From Methanothermococcus okinawensis (GTDB taxonomy: Archaea; AGJL01; Methanococci; Methanococcales; Methanococcaceae): a stretch of DNA of 7,290 nt. Shown here one piece after another: positions 1 to 5,635 of the stretch. The DNA lies in NCBI GenBank assembly GCA_015661555.1, contig DQVW01000033.1, forward strand, positions 1 through 7,290, read 5' to 3'. A program made the translations under genes and the position numbers. The notes below the pieces were generated by a model. The model saw nothing but the letters and a program-made list of their open reading frames with translations, was not told where the DNA came from and made no database searches. How positions within the stretch are numbered: position 1 is the first letter of the stretch; each line of letters opens with the position of its first letter.

Positions 1-90
1 CAGAGAGGGCCCATGCCGCCCCCAAGTTTTCGGCCCCCGCATAAGGCGATTTCGGGTTACAGGGGACGCCTAACCCCCCGGCCTAGCCAC
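1..90 (-). ncRNA. ffs: SRP RNA (7S RNA), 5' part, cut by window edge
   Basis: This is the 5' portion of the signal recognition particle RNA, the scaffold for SRP19 and SRP54 in co-translational targeting of membrane and secreted proteins. Read on the minus strand it begins GTGGCTAGGCCGGGG, matching the start of archaeal 7S RNAs as I know them. A helix-3 hairpin is visible, with GGGG (79-76) pairing CCCC (65-62). The conserved TGTAAC stretch that links helices 3 and 4 follows at 61-56. GGCG in the first loop (70-67) and CGCC in the next loop (48-45) can form the loop-loop contact typical of the Alu domain. The tract is clearly richer in G+C than its surroundings, as expected for a structural RNA in a thermophile. 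The 5' end is placed at about 90 from the TATA box; it could be off by a few bases. The S domain and 3' end lie outside the window. Identity is quite sure; the boundary is inferred. Confidence 0.9.
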
Positions 91-110
91 AGATAGTTAT
101 AAATACCTAG

Positions 111-124
111 TGGTATATATATTT
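111..124 (-). promoter_or_regulatory. TATA box of the SRP RNA gene
   Basis: The minus strand reads AAAATATATATACC, a strong archaeal TATA element with A-rich sequence just upstream (about 130-121) that could serve as the BRE. Its centre near 118 predicts a transcription start about 26 nt on, at roughly 92-90, which is where the SRP RNA sequence begins. It lies immediately after the speE stop codon. Confidence 0.7.
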
Positions 125-130
125 TGCCCT

Positions 131-988
131 TTAGAACACTGGGATATTCTCCTTCAGGAACTTAGGTACAGCCAGGAATACTCCCCTATGGACATCCTCG
201 TCGTAGTACTTAGTTTCCATACCCTGAAGTTTTTCCCTTATCCTCTCAGGTGGTACATCTAGGGGGTCGTACTTCTTAGAGGCTAGGGTGAAACTCCAGA
301 ATCCACTTGGGTAAGTTGGTATTGCATAGACCATCAATCTCACGATGTTGAAGCCAGCCTCTTCCAGGTATTTCCTGATGTTAAAGATTAGATCCCTGTT
401 AAATAGGGGGCTCTCAGTCTGTTGTACCACTATCCCGTCTTCCTCTAGACACCTGAATAAGTTTTTATAGAACTCCCTTTCAAAGAGACCCTTTGCAGGA
501 CCCTCGGGATCTGGACAGTCTACAATGATAACGTCGTACTTCTCCTTACACTGGGCAACGTACTCTATACCGTCTGTAAATATGGGGTTTACCTTTTCAT
601 TGTCTATCTGGCAACTGAGGGTAGGTAGATACTTCTTACATACCTTCACAACCATCTCATCTAACTCTACAAAGTCTATCCTCTCAACACTGTCATGTTT
701 AAGGACCTCCCTTATAGTACCTCCGTCCCCCCCTCCAATAACCAATACCTTCTTAGGATTGGGATGGGTGAACATGGCAGGATGGGTTATAAGTTCGTGA
801 TAGATAAATTCGTCTTTCTCTGTAGTTTGGAAGGTGTTGTTAAGTACAAGTGCCCTACCAAAGGTAACAGTATCTAAGATCTGTATCTCCTGGTATTTGG
901 ACTTCCCTGTAAATAGTACATCCCTTACCTTAACAGACAACTTGAGATCCTTGGTCTGATACTCTGAGAACCACAGCTCACAGGGCAA
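131..988 (-). CDS. speE: Spermidine synthase / aminopropyltransferase
   Basis: This 285-aa cytosolic enzyme transfers the aminopropyl group of decarboxylated AdoMet to a diamine. An N-terminal beta domain (about 1-60) precedes a Rossmann methyltransferase-like fold. Visible motifs are YHE (63-65), the nucleotide-binding GGGDGG (85-90), an acidic strand end FVELD (106-110), the catalytic VDCPDPEGP (156-164; D157 and D160 match the paired active-site aspartates of the family), and YPSGFW (226-231). Length is normal for the family. The start is TTG: GGAGGG at 999-994 sits 5 nt upstream and there is no ATG nearby. It is the third gene of the pdaD-speD-speE operon, 25 bp after speD. Because the upstream gene makes agmatine, the acceptor could be agmatine, as known for Thermococcus and Thermus, rather than putrescine; the sequence does not settle this. 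Confidence 0.95.
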   Translation of the reverse strand: MPCELWFSEYQTKDLKLSVKVRDVLFTGKSKYQEIQILDTVTFGRALVLNNTFQTTEKDEFIYHELITHPAMFTHPNPKKVLVIGGGDGGTIREVLKHDSVERIDFVELDEMVVKVCKKYLPTLSCQIDNEKVNPIFTDGIEYVAQCKEKYDVIIVDCPDPEGPAKGLFEREFYKNLFRCLEEDGIVVQQTESPLFNRDLIFNIRKYLEEAGFNIVRLMVYAIPTYPSGFWSFTLASKKYDPLDVPPERIREKLQGMETKYYDEDVHRGVFLAVPKFLKENIPVF

Positions 989-993
989 GGTAT

Positions 994-999
994 CCCTCC
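994..999 (-). promoter_or_regulatory. Ribosome binding site deciding the TTG start of speE
   Basis: GGAGGG on the minus strand, followed by ATACC and then TTG CCC TGT GAG. It supports initiation at the rare TTG codon at 988-986, since no in-frame ATG or GTG is at a suitable distance. Confidence 0.7.
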
Positions 1000-1013
1000 A
1001 GTGAAATAATCTG

Positions 1014-1367
1014 TCAATCCAATATGTTACCCCTCTTTATATCTATAATATCCATGTTAGTTGGTTTCAGGAAGGACCTTATAGTAGGTATGGCCTCCTC
1101 TGGATCCACATGCTCGCCACAGGTGAATACATCCATTGCAGCGTATCCTAACTCAGGCCAGGTGTGAATGGATATATGACTCTCAGCCAAAACTGCAACC
1201 CCTGTAACACCCTGAGGGGAGAACTTATGTGTTTTTACACATATCAACGTTGCCCCACAGGCCTTTACAGCATCTACCAACATCTTCTCAATACCCTGCT
1301 GATCGTCTAGAGCCTTACTGTCACAACCCCATAGCTCCAGTATTAGGTGTTTTCCTAAGTGTTTCAA
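1014..1367 (-). CDS. speD: S-adenosylmethionine decarboxylase proenzyme (prokaryotic class)
   Basis: The enzyme makes decarboxylated AdoMet, the aminopropyl donor for SpeE. It is translated as an inactive proenzyme that cuts itself inside LAESHISIHTWPE, turning a serine into the pyruvoyl cofactor. The frame is open from a GTG at 1376 (120 aa). I prefer the TTG at 1367-1365 (117 aa) because GGGGGTGA overlaps that GTG and stands 5 nt before the TTG, and because the product then starts MKHLGKH like other short SpeD proteins. With this start the cleavage serine, processing histidine and catalytic cysteine fall at S63, H68 and C83, exactly the numbering of the Thermotoga maritima enzyme. The family is known to work as a dimer of processed chains. 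About 70 AT-rich bases separate it from pdaD, with no clear terminator on this strand, so cotranscription is likely, although a weak internal promoter cannot be excluded. Confidence 0.95.
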   Translation of the reverse strand: MKHLGKHLILELWGCDSKALDDQQGIEKMLVDAVKACGATLICVKTHKFSPQGVTGVAVLAESHISIHTWPELGYAAMDVFTCGEHVDPEEAIPTIRSFLKPTNMDIIDIKRGNILD

Positions 1368-1372
1368 TAGTC

Positions 1373-1380
1373 TCACCCCC
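1373..1380 (-). promoter_or_regulatory. Ribosome binding site of speD, overlapping an upstream GTG
   Basis: GGGGGTGA on the minus strand resembles the archaeal consensus GGAGGTGA. It includes the GTG at 1376-1374, which would leave that GTG without a ribosome site at normal spacing, and lies 5 nt (GACTA) before TTG at 1367-1365. Confidence 0.6.
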
Positions 1381-1436
1381 TGAGGACTTTATTTTCTTAA
1401 TAATCCTTATTTTCTTTTTTAAAATTTATCCCTCTT

Positions 1437-1937
1437 TTATCTGTACCATAGGATTGCCCCTGCAAAGGCACATCCTACCCTCTCTACAGTGTGTTCGGCG
1501 GATATGGAGATTATTCTGTCTATCTCCCAACCTCTAACCTCAAATCCCTCTTTCGCCATCTCAACCACTATATTTTCCGCCTCCCTCTTACTACAGACAC
1601 CCTCATATTCCATTATAAGGCCACATAGCTCCTCGTCCCTGGGAAGGGCCACACTAACTGCCGCTGCTATAGTCTCCCCTTTCACATCACTTGTACAGTA
1701 TCCATAGGCTGTTGGTACCAGGGAACCCATGGGTATCTTAGGTAGTGGGAGAATATCCACCTTGGGTGGTACAATACTACTGATCCTCACCAGGTTTAGA
1801 TTTCCAACTCCTGCATTTAGAAGTGCGCTATCAAAGGCGTTAAGGGGATTGCTCCCCTCACCACTTCCTGCAACGAGGGAGAGGGTATTAGGTAGGGAAG
1901 GGGGTATAAAACCGCCACTTACTTTCCCCTTTTCCAC
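1437..1937 (-). CDS. pdaD: Pyruvoyl-dependent arginine decarboxylase
   Basis: It decarboxylates arginine to agmatine and CO2, the first step of archaeal polyamine synthesis. The 166-aa length matches the 165-aa M. jannaschii enzyme, and the known residues line up with an offset of one: the self-cleavage pair is S53-S54 in VRISSIVPP, the substrate-binding asparagine is N48, and the catalytic glutamate is E110 in GLIMEYEG. Cleavage would give a beta chain of 53 residues and an alpha chain starting with a pyruvoyl group; the family forms trimers. Other family blocks visible are AGSGEGSNPLNAFD (23-36) and PMGSLVPTAYG (69-79). The start is GTG, set by AGGAGGTG five nt upstream. It is the first gene of the polyamine operon and diverges from the dihydropteroate-synthase-related gene across 143 bp. 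Related pyruvoyl histidine or aspartate decarboxylases are less likely given the near-complete motif match. Confidence 0.95.
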   Translation of the reverse strand: MEKGKVSGGFIPPSLPNTLSLVAGSGEGSNPLNAFDSALLNAGVGNLNLVRISSIVPPKVDILPLPKIPMGSLVPTAYGYCTSDVKGETIAAAVSVALPRDEELCGLIMEYEGVCSKREAENIVVEMAKEGFEVRGWEIDRIISISAEHTVERVGCAFAGAILWYR

Positions 1938-1942
1938 AGAGA

Positions 1943-1950
1943 CACCTCCT
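1943..1950 (-). promoter_or_regulatory. Strong ribosome binding site of pdaD (GTG start)
   Basis: AGGAGGTG on the minus strand is a near-perfect complement of the archaeal 16S rRNA 3' end. It is followed by TCTCT and then GTG GAA AAG, which fixes the GTG start at 1937. Confidence 0.75.
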
Positions 1951-1970
1951 AAGCCTATAAAAATGGATAA

Positions 1971-1980
1971 AAAAATATAA
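1971..1980 (-). promoter_or_regulatory. Probable TATA box of the pdaD-speD-speE operon
   Basis: The minus strand reads TTATATTTTT, with purine-rich CAAAGA just upstream as a possible BRE. A start about 25 nt downstream falls near 1955-1950, giving a short leader that begins at or just before the ribosome site. The region is AT-rich overall, so the exact box is uncertain. Confidence 0.45.
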
Positions 1981-2052
1981 TCTTTGGAGGGGAGTATAGT
2001 AACAACGATAAAAATAGTTTTTGTTGGAACATGGAATAGTAAAATCTACTAA

Positions 2053-2060
2053 TATATAAA
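2053..2060 (+). promoter_or_regulatory. TATA box of the plus-strand operon, possibly giving a leaderless transcript
   Basis: TATATAAA is a consensus-grade archaeal TATA box. Its centre lies about 25 nt before the ATG at 2081, so the predicted transcription start falls at or within a few bases of the start codon. The only ribosome-site-like sequence is a weak AAAGG at 2071-2075. An alternative AT-rich box at about 2008-2016 would give a leader of roughly 40 nt. Confidence 0.5.
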
Positions 2061-2080
2061 ATATTCGGTTAAAGGATAAA

Positions 2081-3652
2081 ATGAGGATACTTATTATCAC
2101 GGGAAAACAGGCCTATCAAAAGGTAAAGGAGGTTGTAAAAAAGTACAACTACGTAGATGTGCACATGGCTAACATCTCCATAGCTGCATTTTTAACACCT
2201 AGGATGATAATAAGGGAGATAAAATCCCTGGAGAAGAAGTTCAACAAACCCCTCTCGGAGATATACGATTTTGTACTGGTTACAGGGCTAATTAGTCACG
2301 ATCTAAAGGTGGTGGAGGAGGAGACTGGTATAGGGTGTTACAAGTCAACCAGGGAGGCCTCAGATATCCCCCTACTTCTCGACAACTTGGAGAGGATTGA
2401 ACTATCTACAAGGGAATATGCAGATATCCAGATCATGAGGTATCTGAGGGAGGAGGCTGAGAATCTTATAAGGGAGTACGAGGAGAGGCCCCTCTCCCAG
2501 GGGGATATCAAGATAGGTTCTCTGAAGGTGGGGGACAGCTACCCTATGAGGGTATTGGGGGAGATAGTTCATGTACCATGGCTGAAGGATAAGGAGTTGG
2601 AGAGGAGGGTCCTCTACTATGTGGAAAGTGGGGCAGATATGATAGATCTTGGAATGGTACCCAATGAAGATCACTCCAAGGACTTAGAGAGGATCTTAAA
2701 GATTGTGAGGGACATCACAGATAAACCTGTTAGTATAGACACCATGAATACTAAGGAGTTAATCCAGGGTATAAAGTTGGATGTGGATATGATACTCAGT
2801 GTAGACGGGGGAAACCTTGAGGAAGTACTACCCTATTTAAAGGATGGAAATACAGTTCCAGTGGTTCTCCCTACTAACTATAAACTAAATATTGTACCCC
2901 GGGGTGCCATGGAGAGGGTGGAGATGTTGGAGGAGAATATTGGTAGATTGAGGGAGGAGGGTATAAAGGTTGTTGGAGATCCTATTCTGGAACCTATCAA
3001 TAACAACTTCCTGGAGAGTGTAATAGCCTACAAGGTCTTCAAGGAGAGGAACAGGATACCTACATTCTTCGGTGCAGGGAATGTAAGTGAGTTGTTGGAT
3101 GCAGACAGTAACGGGGTTAACGCCCTCCTTGCAGCCATTGGATCTGAGGTAGGTGCCAATATACTCTTTACCCCCGAGGCCTCCCCCAAGTGTAAGTTCT
3201 CCATAAAGGAGTTAAAGGTTGCCTCCAAGATGATGTTCTTAGCGAAGATAAGGGGATCTATACCAAAGGACGTGGGGTTCCACCTGATAAACTACAAGGA
3301 TAAGAAGTTCGAGGAGGTTACAACCTACAAAAACTACCAGGTACCTGTTATAAATGCGGAGGAGAACCCGAAGGTTGTACTGGACAGGGTTAGTTTTAAG
3401 ATAGAGTTGGACAGGGAGGAGAAAGTTATAGTGGTAATCGCCTTCGACAGGAGGAAAAACCCCATATGTATCGTTAAAGGTAGGAGGGCCAAGGAGATAT
3501 ACGACACCCTCATAAGGGAGAACCTTATAGGGAGGATAGATCATGGAGCCTATATAGGTAGGGAACTTCAGAAGGCTGAGATCGCCCTGAGGATAGGTAA
3601 GAGGTATGTCCAGGATTTTGAGTTGTTTTACAACGAGTTCTGGGAGGATTGA
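2081..3652 (+). CDS. Archaeal dihydropteroate-synthase-related protein
   Basis: This 523-aa protein belongs to the archaeal family typified by M. jannaschii MJ0107 (TIGRFAM dihydropteroate synthase-related). Three regions are visible. The N-terminal domain (about 1-150) starts MRILIITGK and is specific to the family. The central TIM-barrel-like region (about 155-395) has GADMIDLGM (185-192) and PVSIDTMN (216-223), which correspond to the DHPS blocks GADIIDIGGES and PISVDTYK, and also VGDPILEPINNN (298-309). The C-terminal domain (about 430-523), including KGRRAKEIYDTLI, resembles the separate small DUF4346-type domain. DHPS joins a pterin to p-aminobenzoate. Methanogens use tetrahydromethanopterin, made from a different aryl substrate, so a pterin-binding role is plausible but the reaction here is not known to me. 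It has no signal peptide or membrane segment. It is first in an operon with aroC, whose ATG follows 12 bp after this stop. Confidence 0.85.
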   Translation: MRILIITGKQAYQKVKEVVKKYNYVDVHMANISIAAFLTPRMIIREIKSLEKKFNKPLSEIYDFVLVTGLISHDLKVVEEETGIGCYKSTREASDIPLLLDNLERIELSTREYADIQIMRYLREEAENLIREYEERPLSQGDIKIGSLKVGDSYPMRVLGEIVHVPWLKDKELERRVLYYVESGADMIDLGMVPNEDHSKDLERILKIVRDITDKPVSIDTMNTKELIQGIKLDVDMILSVDGGNLEEVLPYLKDGNTVPVVLPTNYKLNIVPRGAMERVEMLEENIGRLREEGIKVVGDPILEPINNNFLESVIAYKVFKERNRIPTFFGAGNVSELLDADSNGVNALLAAIGSEVGANILFTPEASPKCKFSIKELKVASKMMFLAKIRGSIPKDVGFHLINYKDKKFEEVTTYKNYQVPVINAEENPKVVLDRVSFKIELDREEKVIVVIAFDRRKNPICIVKGRRAKEIYDTLIRENLIGRIDHGAYIGRELQKAEIALRIGKRYVQDFELFYNEFWED

Positions 3653-3660
3653 GAGGTGAT
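3653..3660 (+). promoter_or_regulatory. Ribosome binding site deciding the ATG start of aroC
   Basis: GAGGTGAT directly follows the upstream stop codon and matches the methanogen consensus. An in-frame GTG (3656) lies inside it, so the ATG at 3665, four nt further on, is the better start. Confidence 0.7.
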
Positions 3661-3664
3661 AAAT

Positions 3665-4816
3665 ATGAATACCCTGGGAAGGGCCTTCAGGGTTACAACC
3701 TGGGGGGAGAGTCATGGGAAGGCTCTAGGGGCTGTAATAGATGGCTGTCCAGCGAATCTCCCCCTCTCAGAGGAGGATATTCAGAAGGAGTTGAACAGAA
3801 GGAGACCAGGATACAGTATCTTCTCCACACCTCGAAGGGAGCCAGACAAGGTGGAGATACTCTCAGGTATCTTTGAGGGTAGGACTACAGGTACCCCTAT
3901 CTCAGCCCTGGTATACAACAGGGATCAGAGATCCAGGGATTACAGTAAGTTGAGGAACATACCTAGACCTGGACATGGGGATTACACCTACTATAAGAAG
4001 TACGGTAACTACGACTACAGGGGAGGTGGAAGGGCCAGTGGTAGAACTACCTTAGGTCTTGTAATTGGAGGAAGTGTTGCAAAGAAACTTCTAGAGTACA
4101 CCTACAACATCAAGATAGTAGGATATACTGTGAAGGTTGGGAAGATTGAAGGGGATTTCAACTACTACTCAAATCCAGAGGTGTTTAACCTTGAGGAGAT
4201 AGATAAAGTAGTTGAGAGGATAGAGGATAACCCTCTTAGATGCCCCTCCTCAAATGTTCAGGAGATGGTGGAGTATGTTAAGGAGGCTATGGAGAGAGGG
4301 GACAGTGTAGGAGGGGTAGTGGAGTTAGTTGCATTGAATATTCCCGTAGGTGTGGGAAACCCCCTCTTCTCCAAGTTAAGTGGGGAGTTAGCTGGAGGTA
4401 TAATGAGTGTAAATGCCGTTAAAGGTATAGAGATAGGAAGGGGATTCCAGGCCTCTGAGCTCTACGGCAGCGAGATGAACGACGAGTACATATACTACAA
4501 CAACGAGGTACATCTGAAAACAAACAACTGTGGAGGGGTACTTGCAGGTATAAGTTGTGGCACCCCATTAGTTCTAAGGGTTGCCGTTAAACCTACACCC
4601 TCTATCTCTAGACCCCAGAGAAGTGTGAATTTAAAAACTGGGGAGGAGGTGGAGATAGAGATAGAGGGTAGACATGACCCTATTATTTTACCTAGGGTAA
4701 TACCTGTCCTGGAGTCTGTTGTTGCCATAGTTCTGGCAGATCTTATGATAAGGGGAGGCTTTATCCACCCCTGTAATTTAGAGCAGGTGGAAAGGTGGAG
4801 AGATACAGGTTTATAG
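3665..4816 (+). CDS. aroC: Chorismate synthase
   Basis: It catalyses the last step of the shikimate pathway, anti-1,4-elimination of phosphate from 5-enolpyruvylshikimate-3-phosphate to give chorismate, with reduced FMN as cofactor. The protein is 383 aa, normal for the family, from the ATG at 3665. All main signatures are present: GESHG (14-18, with the conserved H17), RPGHGDYTY (101-109, second conserved histidine H104), GGGRASGRTT (120-129), a GIMSVNAVKGIEIG block (245-258), NNCGG (287-291), KPTPSI (309-314) and GRHDP (335-339). Many family members have NNAGG where this one has NNCGG; I expect this to be neutral. It is the middle gene of the operon and its last 22 bp overlap tmk, suggesting translational coupling. 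Chorismate feeds aromatic amino acids. A link to aminobenzoate for methanopterin is possible, but aminobenzoate synthesis in methanogens may branch earlier. Confidence 0.97.
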   Translation: MNTLGRAFRVTTWGESHGKALGAVIDGCPANLPLSEEDIQKELNRRRPGYSIFSTPRREPDKVEILSGIFEGRTTGTPISALVYNRDQRSRDYSKLRNIPRPGHGDYTYYKKYGNYDYRGGGRASGRTTLGLVIGGSVAKKLLEYTYNIKIVGYTVKVGKIEGDFNYYSNPEVFNLEEIDKVVERIEDNPLRCPSSNVQEMVEYVKEAMERGDSVGGVVELVALNIPVGVGNPLFSKLSGELAGGIMSVNAVKGIEIGRGFQASELYGSEMNDEYIYYNNEVHLKTNNCGGVLAGISCGTPLVLRVAVKPTPSISRPQRSVNLKTGEEVEIEIEGRHDPIILPRVIPVLESVVAIVLADLMIRGGFIHPCNLEQVERWRDTGL

Positions 4817-5397
4817 TGTTTGAAGGTATAGACGGCAGTGGTAAGACTGTTCAATCGAAAAAACTCTCAGAGAGTATTGGTGGATACTACACCTACGAAC
4901 CCACAGATGGAGAGATTGGAAAGCTTATAAGGAGGGTTCTTAAGGGGGAGGTGAATTACAGTGGTGAAACCTTGGCCCTACTCTTTGCCGCAGATAGAAG
5001 GGAACATGTTGATGTTATAGGGAGGGAGTTAAGGTGTAGACATGTTGTCTCAGATAGGTACCTCTACTCCTCTATAGTATATCAGTCTATCCAGGGTGTT
5101 GAGTTAGACTTTATACTGGAGATTAACAGGTTTGCCATGAAACCAGATGTCCTAGTGTACCTGGATGTGGAGGTTGAAGAGGCCCTTAGAAGGTTGGGAA
5201 AAAATAGGAAGGAGATATTTGAAAATAGAGAGATGCTGAAGTTGATAAGGAAGAGGTACTGGGATGTTATAGAGAGTAGAATATGGGAACCAAGGTATGG
5301 GTATATCCTTATAGATACTACGGGAAAGTCTATCGAAGAAGTACATAGGGAGGTGCTAAGGGCCCTCAAGGAGAGAGGTATTACAGGGAAAGAATAA
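4795..5397 (+). CDS. tmk: Thymidylate kinase (dTMP kinase)
   Basis: It phosphorylates dTMP to dTDP with ATP, the step that commits thymidylate to DNA synthesis; cytosolic. The 200-aa protein has the P-loop GIDGSGKT (11-18), the dTMP-binding YEPTDGEIG (34-42), RREH (68-71), the DRY motif in VVSDRYLYSS (84-93) and an arginine/lysine-rich lid around RRLGKNRKEIFEN (132-144). All fit the Tmk family. The start is GTG at 4795, preceded by CAGGTGG at a spacing of about 5 nt, and the strand FIVFEG leads straight into the P-loop, so a later start would damage the fold. It overlaps the end of aroC by 22 bp in another frame and is the last gene of the operon, followed by a T-rich tract. Confidence 0.95.
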   Translation: MERYRFIVFEGIDGSGKTVQSKKLSESIGGYYTYEPTDGEIGKLIRRVLKGEVNYSGETLALLFAADRREHVDVIGRELRCRHVVSDRYLYSSIVYQSIQGVELDFILEINRFAMKPDVLVYLDVEVEEALRRLGKNRKEIFENREMLKLIRKRYWDVIESRIWEPRYGYILIDTTGKSIEEVHREVLRALKERGITGKE

Positions 5398-5408
5398 GTA
5401 TAGTTCCA

Positions 5409-5428
5409 ATTTTTAATTTTATTTTAAT
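5409..5428 (+). terminator. T-rich tract after tmk, likely terminator
   Basis: Within this stretch three runs of four to five T are separated only by A residues, starting 12 bp after the tmk stop. Archaeal RNA polymerase can terminate at U-rich tracts without a hairpin. The downstream end (about 5423-5430, TTTTAATA) could instead or also act as a TATA box for the structured element beginning near 5450. Confidence 0.4.
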
Positions 5429-5449
5429 AGGGATAATAAAAAAGTTTGT

Positions 5450-5539
5450 GCACCTTAAATAACAAGGTGCTAGCTGGACTAGCCAAGATATTCCCTCTTT
5501 TTTATTTCGCCCTGTTGAGGGGATTTATCTAGATGGCGA
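5450..5539 (+). other. Structured intergenic element: two hairpins, bulged helix, possible pseudoknot
   Basis: This lies in the 238-bp stretch between tmk and the next gene. Hairpin A is GCACCTT (5450-5456) with AAGGTGC (5464-5470), a perfect 7-bp stem with a 7-nt loop. Hairpin B is GCTAG (5469-5473) with CTAGC (5479-5483); it shares two bases with A, so the two compete or B forms shortened. Helix C pairs AGATA (5486-5490) with TATCT (5526-5530) and TTCCCTC (5491-5497) with GAGGGGA (5517-5523), leaving a TT bulge. Its one T-G pair is a wobble only in plus-strand RNA, favouring that strand. TCGCC in the C loop (5507-5511) can pair with GGCGA just downstream (5535-5539), an H-type pseudoknot. 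I recognise no known riboswitch or RNA family. It could be a leader for the 5636 gene, a small RNA, or, with the T run at 5498-5503, a terminator. Pairings are seen by hand only. Confidence 0.4.
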
Positions 5540-5635
5540 GGATCCAGGGGGAGTAGCTGTAGAGACACACCTATGGTGGATTGTAATAGGGATCTCCTAA
5601 AAGAGACTTCAGGGAGAAATACCTTATCCCCCGGT

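Noticed and set aside
97..105. Second TATA-like sequence TATTTATAA on the minus strand near the SRP RNA
   Set aside because: A start about 25 nt downstream would fall at about 75, inside conserved SRP RNA sequence; the box at 111-124 fits the RNA 5' end.
3239..3715. 158-codon minus-strand frame opposite the DHPS-related gene and aroC
   Set aside because: Antisense shadow of two well-identified genes, caused by purine-biased codon use; its translation resembles no protein.
5533..5556. Tiny frame ATG GCG AGG ATC CAG GGG GAG TAG as a leader peptide
   Set aside because: Seven codons without a ribosome site; nothing distinguishes it from chance.
5573..5635. Upstream ATG extending the unknown protein by 21 residues
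   Set aside because: No ribosome site at normal spacing and the added residues look like chance reading; the hydrophobic strand beginning MRILVIYL is a typical N-terminus. Not excluded.
5398..5635. tRNA or box C/D guide RNA in the intergenic stretch
   Set aside because: No T-arm-like GGTTCRAATC sequence, no cloverleaf, and no RTGATGA/CTGA box pair could be found.
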